From Saccopteryx bilineata (taxonomy: Eukaryota; Chordata; Mammalia; Chiroptera; Emballonuridae), in the NCBI RefSeq assembly GCF_036850765.1, contig NC_089493.1, forward strand, positions 264,480,534 through 264,544,533: DNA of 64,000 nt, in the 5' to 3' direction. Numbering within the stretch: position 1 is the first letter of the stretch; every line of letters starts with the position of its first letter. Both the position numbers and the translations under genes were made by a program. The notes beneath the pieces were generated by a model. It was given only the letters and a program-made list of their open reading frames with translations, did no database searches and had not been told where the DNA came from. Below are positions 11,720 through 23,814 of the stretch, one piece after another.

Positions 11720-11900
11720 CCACTTGTGCTCTACTTTGCAGAGTGGTTTCTGTCTGTCATCTCCCTTGAGACTCACTCTTACCCTCCAGGAGAATATTAT
11801 TTTATTCCCATTTTAGAGTTAAGGAAACCAAGGCTCAGGGAGGTCCAGGGTCTCCACCCAGCTGACAAGGTGCAGAGTTAGAGCTCAGGCTTCAGGAAGG
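11720..11900 (-). repeat. MIR-like fragment, minus strand
   Basis: 'TTATTCCCATTTTAGAGTTA' and 'AGGCTCAGGGAGGTCCAGGG' are the reverse strand of a MIR. Confidence 0.5.
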
Positions 11901-12011
11901 CTCACCCCCGCCCTAGTTCCTCTCTTTGAGACCTCCGCAGGCCACAGATTTCCACATTGAAAACTATCAGGACTGGCTTGCAAGCCTGCAGCTCCAGTGC
12001 TAAGGGTTCAC

Positions 12012-12545
12012 CATCTCTGTGATGGCTAATTTTACATGTCAACCTGGCTAGAATATGGGGTGCCTAGACAGTGGCTAAACATTATTCCTGAGTGTGTCTA
12101 GGGGGGTGTTTCTAGGTACAATTAGCATTTGAATCAGTAGACAGACAGACTAAAGCAACTTGCCCTCCCCTGTGTAGGTGGGCCTCATTCAATCAGATGA
12201 GGGACCAAAGAGAACAAAAAGGCATAGGAAGAAAGAATTGGCTCTCCCCTGACTCCTGGAGCTGGGACGTTGGTTTTCTCAAGCATTCAGACTGGGGCTT
12301 ACACCATTGGCTCCTCTGGTTCTCAGATCTCCAGGCTTGGACTAGAACTTACACCGTCAATTCTCCTGGTTCTCAGGCCTTTTAGACTCAGACTGAAACT
12401 ACCCCAGGAGCTCTCCTGGGCCTCCAGCTTGCAAACAGCAGATCGTGGGACTTCTCAGCCCCCACAATCACATGAGCCAATTCCTGTAATAAATCTCTTT
12501 TATCTCTTTATATATGCATCCTATTGGTTCGGTTTCTCTGGAGAA
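12012..12545 (+). repeat. Mammalian interspersed repeat with internal tandem copies
   Basis: It runs from TGATGGCTAATTTTACATGT to CTGGAGAACCCTGATTAAT, a common mammalian interspersed repeat of about 530 bases. In the middle, a roughly 55-base unit ('CAGACTGGGGCTTACACC...TGGTTCTCAG') is present about three times. I do not name the family. Confidence 0.55.
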
Positions 12546-14060
12546 CCCTGATTAATCTCCCTCAGAGGGAGGGAGGTCTCTGGGGGTTGGCTGCGGGCCC
12601 CACCTCGGGAGCTAGGAAGAACAAACGTGAGTTAGCACCATCCAGCAGAGGCCTTGGCAGGTCACATGCCGCAGGCTGGGGCTGGGGCTCTAAAGGTCAT
12701 GGGGCAAGGCCACTTCAAGACAGTGGGTGCATCCAGGCTTCACATGTCATCAACACTATGTTCAGACGCCGCAGGCCCAACACGTGGATTCTGGGGGAGG
12801 ACACAGCTGGAGGCGGCAGCAGTGTGGAATGAGAGGAACTGTATGCCAAGGGCACAGGAGCCCACCCTGCAAATGGACACGTGGGTAATCCTCAGGGGGT
12901 AAATCCTGCTAAGTCTACCTTTTAACTCCCCAAACCTGCTGCATCCCATCCAACGGCAGCCTCTGCTTAGAGCCCTGTACAGCACCTTAGAAGGAGTCAG
13001 GCCCAAAATGTGGAGTCCGTGGCAGTCCTACCTGCCACCCTGACTCTCCTGGGCCCAGGCTCTTTGGTCTCTGGCTCGTCAGTTCTTCCTGCCTGCCTGC
13101 AGACATCCTGGAAACATGCCCACTCATTTATTTGTTCATTCATTCATTCAGTAGAATTTCTGTTTGACAGGCAGAGAATGACCATTAACTTGCCCTCTCC
13201 GTCAGCGAACCTAAGCAAGAGGTCAACAAGATGTCTCCGGTTAACTAGTTTCCAAATAGTTAACTTATTTATTTATTTATTAATACCATATAAATATTTT
13301 CACAAAATAACAGTGATTTCTATTATGTCATTCCCACCACCACACCTCATTCACCTGAAACTGGAGCAGTCATTCTGGGGAACTGTGAGTTAAGGTTTGA
13401 AGGGTAAAATTCAAAAAATGCCTCCCCCTGCCAGAGCCCGCTTCCCAGAGGCGAGATGGAGTTCATAAGTGCCCCCCTCCACCTCTGAGACAGTTCCATA
13501 AGGTTCTCTGAGGTACACAGAGCTCCTTCATTCCCTCGTTTTGGTCCCAGCCTTTGCCCAGCTGTTCTCAGTGTCAGCTACCAGCTCTAACGCAGCGCTG
13601 AAAACGAGCCTCCTCACCTGCCACAGGGTTTGGCTAAGCCAGGACCAAGTGCAGAGCCGAGATGCCGGCCAGACTGGGTGGTGGTGTTGACCCCCATCCC
13701 GGCCCAGCCGGCCATCACGACACAGGCTGCGTTCTGTGCAGCTCTAGTGAAACTCAAGTTCTAGGGTCTTTCTTACATCAGGTCTGCAAATGTATTCCAT
13801 ATGTCTGGTTAACTGCATTTAAACAGTTATTTAAAATATAATTTGTTTTACTGTAATCATTTGCTGAAAAGCATACATTTAAATTTAGTAATACAGTAAC
13901 CAAACATTTATGGGTTGAATATTGTTGGATACAGTTCAAAGTAGAGAAAAATTCACTATTGGAATTTCCATGATTTCCCCACACACACACCCCCACACAC
14001 AAAAAAAAAACATACAGCCTACCCTACACCAGAATTTTTCTTCTCTGAAGGAAAGGGTTT
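12546..14060. other. Intergenic, no gene seen
   Basis: There are short ATT- and CATT-type tracts (13,125-13,152 and 13,264-13,281). Otherwise I see no element I can name. Confidence 0.5.
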
Positions 14061-14061
14061 T

Positions 14062-14096
14062 GTGGTGTGTGTGTGTGTGTGCATGTGTGTGCACGT
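14062..14096 (+). repeat. (GT)n microsatellite
   Basis: An imperfect GT repeat is followed by a G-run at 14,096-14,103. Confidence 0.85.
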
Positions 14097-14320
14097 GGGG
14101 GGGTTGGGTTTTGTGGGGGTTTTTTGCTTTGTTTTTACTCTGAACCCCAAAGATTAGTTTTTGGCAAGTTTCCTCTGCTGTATACCCAACGGTTTTCAAA
14201 CAGTCGTCATTTCTCTGAGATGATAAACAGTGAAGATTGCTTTTACTTTTAAATGCAATGAAAACATGTCTATGGTTTCACTTTGAAGCTCATCAGGGAA
14301 AAAATAACCTCCTATAACAT

Positions 14321-14870
14321 TTAGCACGTGTACAGGAATCCTTGATTCGTGGGCCACCTGTGTGTCTGAGAATCGTTAAAGGCTGCTTCCGAAATTTCAA
14401 TAATCTCTGAAAGCCACTCAATCACAGTGGATAAAGCCTGATGATGTACGACCCAGTGTGACTTCAGCAAACTGCCCAACGTCCTGCGTGCTGCTTCGCT
14501 ACTTCTGTTACATGTGTTTTGGGTAACCGCCAGTCTTTTCACAGATGAATGGACAGCGTAGAACAAAGAACTGAACACAGTAAAAGCACTTCACGGTGTT
14601 TTCATTTTGCTGCAAAGGCCTCAGCATCACAAAGTCCAAACCGACGGGCACAACAATATGCCTAAACAGCTTTGGCTCTTCCTCCTGCCATACTACGATG
14701 TGGCCAAATGTTCCCTACGTTTGTCAAGCCTTCAGTTGTGGCTTTGACCACCTGTGTTATGAACCCCACTCTGATTTGCTGCAGATGTCTTTATGACCAT
14801 ATATACATGTTGATCTTAACCACTTTTTCAATACTAGCAAAATCCATGCATCTCTATAATTGAGATAGTG
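14321..14870 (-). other. Unidentified segment with broken minus-strand frames
   Basis: The minus strand has an 85-codon ORF (14,578 down to 14,321) beginning MFSSLFYAVHSSVKR. Further upstream, other frames read protein-like pieces (FITQVVKATTEGLTNVGNIW) broken by stops and frame changes. It could be a decayed retrocopy, but I do not recognise the parent and see no poly(A) tail or TSD. Chance is a real alternative. Confidence 0.2.
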
Positions 14871-15224
14871 CTTGGGGTTTTTCTCACCTAAACTTACTAT
14901 GGTTCTTCCCCTGCCCAACCAGTGGCCTTATCACATGTTATCAAATCAGGAAACATTGATTTTATCTGGTGTGCCCCGTAATGTTTCAGGTTTAATGTTT
15001 ATGGTGATTTTATTTTAAGTTTGCTAACTTCTATAGGCATCAATGGATTTATAAGTTAGGCTATCTCATTTTATCTCTTCCAGTAATTCCCTCCAAATTG
15101 CCTTTATTCACAGATGAAATAACTTGTCATGACTTTTTAATGATAAACACTCTTTTCCAATGAATAAAATATGTTTAACTCTAAACTTCAGGTATGTTCT
15201 AAATTTCTTAAACCGTTATGAGTG

Positions 15225-15638
15225 AGAAGATTTTTTTCCTAGTGCACGCATGTGCAGGAGAGAGAGAGAGGAAGAGAAAGAAAGAGAGAGAGACAGGAAA
15301 GGAGAGAGATGAGAAGCATCAACTCATAGTTGCAGCACTTTAGTTGTTCATTTATTGCTCTTATACGTGTCTTGACCTGGGGGCTCCAGCCAAGCCAGTG
15401 ACCCCTTGCTCAAGCCAATGACCTTGGGCTCAAGCCAGCAACCTTGGACTTAAAGCCAGTGACCTTTGGCCTCAAGTTAGCAAACATGGGATCATATTAA
15501 TGATCCCAAGCTCAAGCCGGTGACCCCACGCTCAAGCCTGGTGAGCCTGCACTCAAGCCAGCAACCCCAGGATTTTGAACCTGGGACCTCAGTGTCCCAG
15601 GTCAACATTCCATCCACTGTGCCACCACCTATCAGGCA
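15225..15638 (-). mobile_element. tRNA-derived bat SINE, minus strand, expanded body
   Basis: On the minus strand the head reads 'CCTGATAGGTGGTGGCACAG' and then carries a long body of repeated phrases ('CTCAAGCCAGCAACC', 'CTCAAGCCAATGACC', 'CTCAAGCCGGTGACC' on the plus strand). It ends at a GA-rich segment. It resembles an older, internally amplified relative of the SINE at 3,392. Confidence 0.75.
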
Positions 15639-15639
15639 G

Positions 15640-18055
15640 CAGATAATAATTTTTATAGACAATTTCTCCAGGAAATCAAAATTCTCTGTCCCCTCCCTCC
15701 CCAATTGCATCGATTTCAGATGCAATTTACATCTTCAGTGTTTTCAGAATTTTTAAAGAAATTTTTCTTTTTTTCCAAAACAGAAACACCTTGTGCTGTG
15801 TGAATGATTTTCCTCTGCAGGTGTATTTTGTTTACAAAACATTGGCATGAGTAAGAGCGAGCTTTATCACCCATTTCTTATCCTTAAAAATGCAAATTCC
15901 AGGAGTCCTCAAAATTTCCAGATTTGCCCTAAACTTCTCAGAAGTTAAAAACACAATTTAGCTTATCTTTCACACAGTTCAAACTATGTGTGGTCTAGCT
16001 GGAAACCATATTGTTTTCTATATCTACATTAGCATCATTTAAATAGAAATTAGTTATTGGTGATAAGGAAATACTTGAAGCACTGGACCCCACCATTTTG
16101 ACTCCATCATTAAAGGAAAAGAAACAAACATATAATATATTATTGGTATTCCTAAGCAAGGGGTCACTATGCTCAGGGTCAGACTGTCCTGTACTCCAAG
16201 TACTCATTGGAGCCACATTTCAACTACACGCATGATTTTTAGATTACCCAAGCTGAACTCTTAGAAATATGAACACAGACTTTGATTTCCACATCTTTTT
16301 CCAATAATCGCACTTACCAAGAAAGAAACCATAGCTGACCATGACCAATATACCCAATAATTGAAGGAGAGTAAGACATTTGTCTTCCCCACAACACAAG
16401 GCTATGTACTTGTCAACATGAACATGGGGCTTACTTGAGTGAGTGGGCAGAGTATTTGCCGAGAGAGGGGATAATTGATGGATTCTGCTGCCATGCACGT
16501 GGTGGTGTTAGCTTTCATCTCCTATCTTGTTGAGAAGATTACTATTTTTTATACACTACAGCATAAAGAGAAGCATGAATTGTGTTTCATGTGTATATCG
16601 CTAATTGCTTGTCTTCTTGACTCCTCTTTGTCACATTTCTGACAGTTGGAGCAGTTGTTCCTTCTCTCGCTTTGGGAAGCTGGAGGACCTACCTCCGTTC
16701 CTTCTCTCACTCCTTGGGCTTCACAAAGCACTTCCATGCCAGGCCCATCGCTAGGCCCTGGGCATACAGGTGAACCATCCATCTCATGTCCTGGGAAGGT
16801 CATAGCTCAGAGAGCAAGACAGGTGGTGATGATTCTAAATGATCTTTGCCTACAATCCTGACACCAAATGAGTGTGTGTGTTTTTTTCCCCTACACCAAC
16901 CAGTTCTTTGATTTTCTGGACACCAACTGAGTGTCCTACAACTCAATTCAGTTCTGACACTAACTACCTGGAGTGAGTGCAGACCCCACAGGGTAGGGCG
17001 CAATCCCCCCCACCCTTCAGATGTCAGTGGTAAGTATTAGGTGCCTGTGGTACTTACACTTCTGTCTGACTGGGCTACAGGCAAGGGCTCCCATGACCCC
17101 TCCTCAGGTTCAATAATTTGTTGAAAGGACCTTGTTATGAATAACAAAAGATGGTCCTCTGTCTTCTAGCACTCAGGAAATTCCAAAGGTTTTAGAAGCC
17201 CCGCATCAGTTACCAGGGACAGAAATCAAATACTCTGTATTTCTTACTGTGTCACTGTGATGACTGCGAAAGGTAGGTGAGTCATGTCTTCCCTGGCTAG
17301 GGTGAGGAAGGACGAATGAGCCAAGGCTTCACAGAAGCGACTGACAGTGTGGTCATCCGTAATCCCACCAAGACCCCCAAAACCTGTGACCTAAGTAAAA
17401 GGAGCATGCAAATTCAGTTTCAAGACAAGTTTCCAGTCCCTCCACCCCACCTGATTTTGGCTCTCAAGCCTTCCCCAGGTAGTGGTGTGAGGGGTGGGGG
17501 AGGGTGTCTTTCTCAGTACCTCCTGCCCACCACTGGGGAGAGACAGGCTCCTCTGCTGGCACTAGGAAGGTGCTAGTGTCAGCTAACACCATCCTTCACA
17601 TCCAGAGAGGGCCTCCCGACCCCCAGCCTGCAAGGGAGTCCTTGGCTGATGTAAGCTAAGGCCTTGAGGCTATATAACAAACACCTGGCGTGGCCCGGAC
17701 TCAGACACTGCACTAGGATCTCTGGGCATGGACCCATGTGTTCGCTCTTTAAACAACTTCCCGGTTACAGGTTGCACAAACCTGTGTGAGAGCCTCTGCA
17801 CAGTACGTTCTGTTTTAAAAAGAGGGATGGGATTCCGTGGGAAGCCCCTGGACTGCCTGCCACGTAGGGTGAGTGATGTCCATGCGAAGGCTGGGAGCTG
17901 CCCTAGAATGGAAAAGCCTGCCTGGTCGTGACCTTGGGCTCTGCCCAGTGGAGAGTGTCTCCCATCAGGCCAGAATGACCCAAACCCAAGTCAGTCCACA
18001 GGGAAGACAGCAACTAAACAGTGTCTGGCTTCTGCTGGCAGCTGGGCTCTTGGAG
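15640..18055. other. Intergenic, no gene seen
   Basis: This is AT-rich to average DNA without recognisable coding sequence. Stretches with phrases like 'TGTGTTTTTTTCCCCTACACC' are not assignable. No conserved exon is evident. Confidence 0.5.
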
Positions 18056-18419
18056 AACCTTACCCACTCAGTGAATCCATTTACTGTGCTCCCAGCTGGC
18101 CCCTCCTCCCCACTCCTCTCAGAGCTGCCTGGGATCAGGCTTCATTATCTCCTCCTAGATTCCTCTGCCTCTGGCCTTTGCCCCTCTGATCCATATGTCA
18201 TGCCACTCCCTGGGCAATCATCCATAATACAAATTGATCTCATATCTCCCCCATCGAAATCCTTAAGTGACTCCCCATTGTCTACATGGAGATGTCCAAT
18301 CTCATCAGCCTGGTATTTAAGAACTTTCAGAACTCTGAAAGACTTTCCTTGTCTCTGAAAAACCCCATTTATGCCCCAACTTCCTACTTATCAACATGGC
18401 ACCTTCCATCATTGCCCAT

Positions 18420-18676
18420 GTAGTGTAGGATAGTGGTTAGGAGCTCAGCTCTGGGTCCATACTGCCTGGGTTCACATCCTGGCAATGCCAGTTACTGGTT
18501 TTGGGGCACATGAATTTGCACAAGTTGTTTAAATTCACTCTGTCTCAACTGCCACATCTGCAAAATGAGGATAAATATCCCTACTTCATGGGGTTATAGT
18601 GAGAGCTAAAACACAGATAAAGCCCTGGGGGAAATGCCTGGCACATACATAGTAAGCATCTAACAAATATTTGCTA
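18420..18676 (+). repeat. Near full-length MIR SINE
   Basis: It contains 'GATAGTGGTTAGGAGCTCAG', 'CTGCCTGGGTTCACATCCTG', 'CTGCAAAATGAGGATAAATA' and 'ATGCCTGGCACATACATAGT' in the order of a MIR, from tRNA head to tail. Confidence 0.75.
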
Positions 18677-18848
18677 TTATTATTTTTTATTGATTTTAGA
18701 GAGGGGGAAGAGAGAGAAATATTGATTTGTTGTGCCACTTATTAATGTATTCATTGGTTGATTCTTGTATATATCCAGACCAGGGATCAAATCCACAACC
18801 TTGGCATATCAGGACAATGTTCTAACCATTGGGATACCCATCCAGGTG
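18677..18848 (-). mobile_element. VES-type bat SINE, minus strand
   Basis: On the minus strand it reads CACCTGGATGGGTATCCCAA and 'GTTGTGGATTTGATCCCTGG' (B box), then a body ending in TCTCTCTTCCCCCTCT and a T/A-rich tail. It lies between the MIR and the second half of the L2. Confidence 0.75.
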
Positions 18849-19734
18849 CTATTATTATTATGCCTTTGCTTATACTGATCCTTCTACCTACATGTCCTTC
18901 CATACCTTTCACTTTGTGAACTCCTATTCATCCTTCAAAACAAAACCCAAGTCCAGCTATGGAGCTCTCTTTGACTGCTCTGGTATATCTACTCCTCGTT
19001 CTGTGTTCTCTCTACCTCCTGAGCCGACCTCTACCCTAGCATATATCACATTGAGCCCTGAGTCCACTTGTTCCTCTGCCTCCTTAACTGGACTGAGTCC
19101 TATATACCCTTCCTCAATGCCCACAGGGCTAGTTTGATAAATAATTGAATAAAATTTCAGAAATGGTGATAGCAGGAGATTTTTACCTAGTATGGTCTTT
19201 GAGAATAAACAACACTAAAGACCACATTACAAAGGAGAAAATGGATTTCTACTTATGCAATCTTCCTTAAAGCCCTAAAAGACTATTAATGTTTTGAAAA
19301 ACAAGAAAAATGTGGACTGAATAAAAGGTTGGAATTTTTTATATATCAGAGAGATAATAAAACTGAAAACCTTTTTTTGTTTAATTAATCGTTATGATCA
19401 GGTAGCTATGGAAACAACTGGATGTTCACACTCAAAATAGACTAGACTATTTAACAATGCACAATCAACATGAAAGTGGGAGCCTCTAGCAAGTTTATCC
19501 AACAAATGCTTCTTGACCATGAGTGATATGATGAAAAAACAAAACTGGGTCCCTGCCTTCAAAGGCACGCCAGGCCAACAGGCAAGTCCAGCCCACCGTG
19601 TTCTGGCAGGAAAGTGCATGGGGTCAAGGGAGGGTGCCAGAGCTCTTTGCACGGTGAGAAAGACCTAGCAGCAAGCGAGATGAGATGGAAGAGATGGGAG
19701 AAACATGTAAAAGCCAAGTCCTTGAGAAGTTCGG

Positions 19735-19930
19735 CTTAGAAGAAGGCATAAGGGAACTTTATGGTGTGGTGGAAAGTTCTAGAACTCATTATGGAGACAT
19801 TCTAGAACTTGATAAGGGTGGTGAGGGTTGTATACACTCATGTGAGTGTAAATAACTGTCAAAATGTGCTTTAAATGGGCATATTTCATTGTATATAAAT
19901 TATATGTCAAAAAGTTGTTTTTTGTTTTGA
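19735..19930 (+). repeat. L1 3' end fragment
   Basis: 'GGGAACTTTATGGTGTGGTG', 'TTCTAGAACTTGATAAGGGT' and 'TTCATTGTATATAAATTATA' follow the order of an L1M 3' UTR on the plus strand. Confidence 0.6.
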
Positions 19931-20019
19931 AAAGTTTTTAAGAGGAAGAGAATGATGGTGGTGCTTACCGGCGCTGTGGGGGATAGAGGACAAGGGCAGA
20001 AGGGTGTGGAGAGAGGATA

Positions 20020-20588
20020 ATGAACTCTGTTTCTAACACGTTGAGTTTCAGTTTCCATGGTCTGCTACTGAAAGAGAAGTCCCTGGACCTGCAGCGGCAG
20101 TGTCACCCAAGGACAAAGATTCTATCCATGACCAAAGTCTCCGTAGGCTCCCCTGAACTCTTTTTTCAACGAGGCCCTGAATTTTGGACTTCAATGTTTG
20201 TTTCTGCACATCCAATATGAACAAGAATCCTGCTATGTCAGTTTAACCAGAATCCCGCATCCTCCACATCTGATCCCCTTCCATATCTGACCAAATTCCG
20301 TACCCTCTACCATCTTCAGGTGATGCAAGAATCCTGTTGGGTTAGTTGAACCAGAACCCCCTTAGCCTTGATGTTTCCTCTCAGTAATTTTCCATCCACT
20401 GACCCTACCTTGCCCCTTGGCAATAAATTCCCACATTTCCTTGTTGTATTAGGTGTTGAGCCCAATCTCTTTCTCCTACTACAAAACCCCACTGCGTGGT
20501 CTTTATACCTAGCTTGTTAGTAACCCCTTGAATAAAGTCTTCCTTACTGTCTTTAACACATGTGACTGAATAATTTTTTTCTTAACAC
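20020..20588 (+). repeat. Probable solo LTR of an old endogenous retrovirus
   Basis: A segment of about 560 bases ends with a polyadenylation signal (GAATAAAGTCTTCCTTACTG), a short U5-like stretch and TTAACA. It has CT-rich sequence before the signal, and its middle reads like a mammalian ERV1-type LTR. No gag, pol or env frame is present nearby, so it looks like a solo LTR. The 5' edge and TSD are not clear. Confidence 0.5.
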
Positions 20589-20589
20589 T

Positions 20590-22004
20590 GGGGAGCTCTT
20601 TAGAAATTCGGGATCATAGGCACCTCCCCAGGCCTACTCAACCAGAGTGCTCACGTGAATGAGATCCCCAGGTGATTCATGAACACGTTCAAGTCCGAGA
20701 AGTGCTGACTTAAGGGGCCAGGAATGGCTCCTTAAAGTGAAACGCACACAGCTATGAAAACTTAAGGACACAAGAAAGCAAAAGGAATGGGCAGGGTGGC
20801 AGGCCTACATGAATACCCAACCTTAGGTGGCAGCCTGGTCAAAGGGAGAAGGCAGAGAACAGAGTCCAGGGCCTCAATTTGGGTCCTGGTCATTCTCCCA
20901 GTGAAAACTGAGCCGGGAATAGGACTGTTAAGTTTACCACGGGGTTTCCACACGTGTGGTCTCATTTGAGTCTGGCTTAACCTTGCAAGATCAGAAGGAT
21001 TCTTTTGTCAGCTTTACAGATGAAGACACTTCAGCTCAGACAGTAGGGGCCTTCCTCACAAAGGCGCAGTTGGAGTGGTTGGGTGCTTTGCTGCAAATGC
21101 TGAGAGGCTGGGCCTGGTGGTCCTCACTGGCCCAGGAAGCGTGCACTGGGAAGAGGGGCCAGCCCTAAATTGGAGGGCCTCCCCAGAAGAAGTCCTTACT
21201 TGCCCAGGAGTGCCAGGGCAGCTCCCCGCAACCCCCACTCAGACCGAAAAGGCTTTCGGGTATCAGGCCTGATCTGAGCAAACTGCACAGATGCCTGTCA
21301 CCTAGATGTGCAGGAGACCTCAGAGAGCTTGACCTCAGCTGCCAGTGACTGCTTTGAGGCCTGGTGCTGCAGCAGCTAAAACCAGGGAGAGTGAGAGGGC
21401 TGGAGTCTACGGTCCAGGGGGCATCTCTGTTGCTGCTGAGCACAAGAGCCCAGGTCCAGCCTCAGGCAAGGGCTGCTTCCGACCCTCCACTCTATTCCTA
21501 AACCCCGCCCCTCATCACAGATCCATTTGCTGGTCTCCAGATTTCAAGCTCACACAAATTAGAACCCACCCTTGGAGCTCAGGCTGACCCTTCAATATGC
21601 AGAGAGAGAAAAAGAGCCCAGAAAAGTAAAGGAACTGTCTTTGTCACACAGCAAGCTGGTGGCACCCAAGTTTTCCCTTTCCATGGCTGCAGTCAGCATG
21701 TGTGCCCCAGCCTGGGCGTAGCCAGAGCCTTGCTCCCAGGAAGCACTTTATGAGTGGTGTCGGTTTCAGCGATATTGACCTTCTCCAGATCCAAGGGCTG
21801 CCTCAAGGCCCTCGCACACGTTGTTCCCTCTGTGCGGGAGACTCTTCCTCTCAGCGTCCCCAGGGCTTATTTTCTCAGGACACGCAGGTCTCTGCTCACA
21901 AAGTCAGCTCCTCAGAGAGGCCCGCCCTCATCTCGCTTTGTAAAGCAGCCCCCCTCACCCTGTGTTGCTGCTTATCACATCTCTGAACCCTCCCCGATAG
22001 CATG
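20590..22004. other. Intergenic, no gene seen
   Basis: This is unique-looking sequence with a MIR-like scrap near 21,620-21,665. No coding exon is supported. Confidence 0.5.
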
Positions 22005-22012
22005 TTCTATAG

Positions 22013-22345
22013 CAGGGGTCCCCAAACTACGGCCCGCGGGCCGCATGCGGCCCCCTGAGGCCATTTATCCGGCCCCCGCCGCACTTCCGGAAGGGGCACC
22101 TCTTTCATTGGTGGTCAGTGAGAGGAGCATAGTTCCCATTGAAATACTGGTCGGTTTGTTGATTTAAATTTACTTGTTCTTTATTTTAAATACTGTATTT
22201 GTTCCCGTTTTGTTTTTTTTACTTTAAAATAAGATATGTACAGTGTGCATAGGGATTTGTTCATAGTTTTTTTTTATAGTCCGGCCCTCCAACGGTCTGA
22301 GGGACAGTGAACTGGCCCCCTGTGTAAAAAGTTTGGGGACCCCTG
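22013..22345 (+). mobile_element. hAT-type MITE with perfect 8-bp TSD
   Basis: The 333-base element begins CAGGGGTCCCCAAACT and ends AGTTTGGGGACCCCTG, exact inverted repeats of 16 bases. The target duplication TTCTATAG is perfect on both sides (22,005-22,012 and 22,346-22,353), as expected for hAT transposases. The interior is GC-rich at one end and AT-rich in the middle, with no coding capacity. The termini resemble nonautonomous hAT families such as OC1, from memory. Confidence 0.9.
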
Positions 22346-22369
22346 TTCTATAGCAATAGTTTCATTTTG

Positions 22370-22512
22370 TTTATTTTCTGTCTTCCCTGACCTGAATATG
22401 AAAGCTAGAGTGGCAGGGACTTTGTTTTGTTAATTGCTGTATCCCCAGTGCCTGAACGGTACTCAACATTTAAGAGGTGCTTACTAAATATTTGTCCAAT
22501 GAGTAAATGAAT
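22370..22512 (+). repeat. L2 3' end, plus strand
   Basis: 'GTGGCAGGGACTTTGTTTTG', 'GTATCCCCAGTGCCTGAA' and 'ACTAAATATTTGTCCAATGA' in order are diagnostic of an L2 3' end. Confidence 0.65.
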
Positions 22513-22829
22513 TCAACCCACACTGTCAGGGTCTGAGGGTAGTGAGGAATTCCCTCCCTGCTGTGTCAGGAGATCTGTGAACACATCCCCATTTCCACCC
22601 TCCATCTCCTCGGTGGTTTGCAGATTCGGCCTCTCACACCTCTCTGTTCTCAGGGAACTGCATGAGAGAGACGGGGCCACGTCTTGTCCTCAGATATCTG
22701 GCTGGTCTTTTTCCTCTCTGTGCATCCCAGACCACCAGCACTACCACCATCCCCAGGGTACCTTTAATTAATTGCTCATCTGAGTCCTTCCCGCCTCTCA
22801 GGCGAAGTGGCAGGCAGTTTGTAATTCTG

Positions 22830-22995
22830 TCTTATTGCCTATTTAATCCTCGCAACCACCCAAGGAGGCAGACACAGTTACACTCAGACTATGAAGCTCA
22901 GAAAGGTAAAGTTACTTCCCTGAGGCCACACAGCTAGTAAAGAGCAGAGTGGAGACTCAGACATAAGTCCCCTGATTCTTAGTTCTATTCTTATT
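22830..22995 (-). repeat. MIR SINE, minus strand
   Basis: 'TTTAATCCTCGCAACCACCC' and 'GAGGCCACACAGCTAGTAAA' mark a reverse-strand MIR. Confidence 0.6.
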
Positions 22996-23814
22996 CTCTG
23001 TCCTTGTCTGTGCCAGCTCTGGAGTCTGGCGTGGAGGAGAGAACACCACACTGAGTCATCATTGCGATAATAAAAGTGAAGTGCCTAGCAAGTAGTTGGT
23101 GCCCCGTGAGGACCTGAGAACCCAGACAGGGCTTTGCTCCTAGAGTCTGCTGTGTTGGAATGTTGTCTGACAGGTCTGGCCACCCTCTTCTGCCCCTTAT
23201 TTTAGAACACCCACCAGGGGCAGGTGGGACACAGGGAAGCACTTGGCAGAAGGCTGTGAGCTTACGCCACATTGGGTGCTGCCCTCCTAGTTCTAGAGAT
23301 GATTCCAATGGTCAGAAGCAGAGCGGTTGGGTGGGTAACCGGGCAGCCCAAACCGGGGTCACGCTGCCACCCTGAGCAGCCTATCTCCCTGGGTCCTAAT
23401 GCTGCAGAAAGGAGCTCCTAACATACCTCCATGACAAGCCTATCCTCAGCCTCTCCGGTCGGCAGCGACAGACAACTCATCACCCCATCACATTTCCTGA
23501 CAGCTTGTGTGGGAAAGAATGTTCTTCCTTTTATTGAACTGGAGTCCTCCTTCCTGGAAGCTATGCCCATGAGCTGGCCCTTCATGACCTCACAGAATAA
23601 TCTTTCTTCAAGGGAGGGACAGTCTCCTCCCCCACCGAGTTTTCTTCCAGTGAAATGATCATGGGTCCCCCTAACCATTCCAAACGTGACAGAGCTCCCT
23701 ATTCAGCCTGCTTTTTTTCTCTAACACTCACATATTCTAGATACCAGGGCTGTCACCTCTCATTTTTATGGCTACCAGACCTCTAGAAATGCAGCCCAAA
23801 GTCACATTTGATCT
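22996..23814. other. Intergenic, no gene seen
   Basis: No repeat or exon can be named here. Confidence 0.45.

Larger units (their letters stand above)
18060..19135 (+). repeat. L2 fragment split by nested MIR and VES SINE
   Basis: The parts 18,060-18,420 and 18,849-19,135 both read like the plus strand of an L2 3' region ('CATCGAAATCCTTAAGTGAC', 'CTATTCATCCTTCAAAACA'). Between them are a nearly full MIR (18,420-18,676) and a VES SINE (18,677-18,848). ORFs across this are not genes. Confidence 0.55.

Noticed and set aside
20020..20588. Complete endogenous retrovirus
   Set aside because: Only one LTR-like segment is seen. No second LTR or viral coding frame lies nearby.
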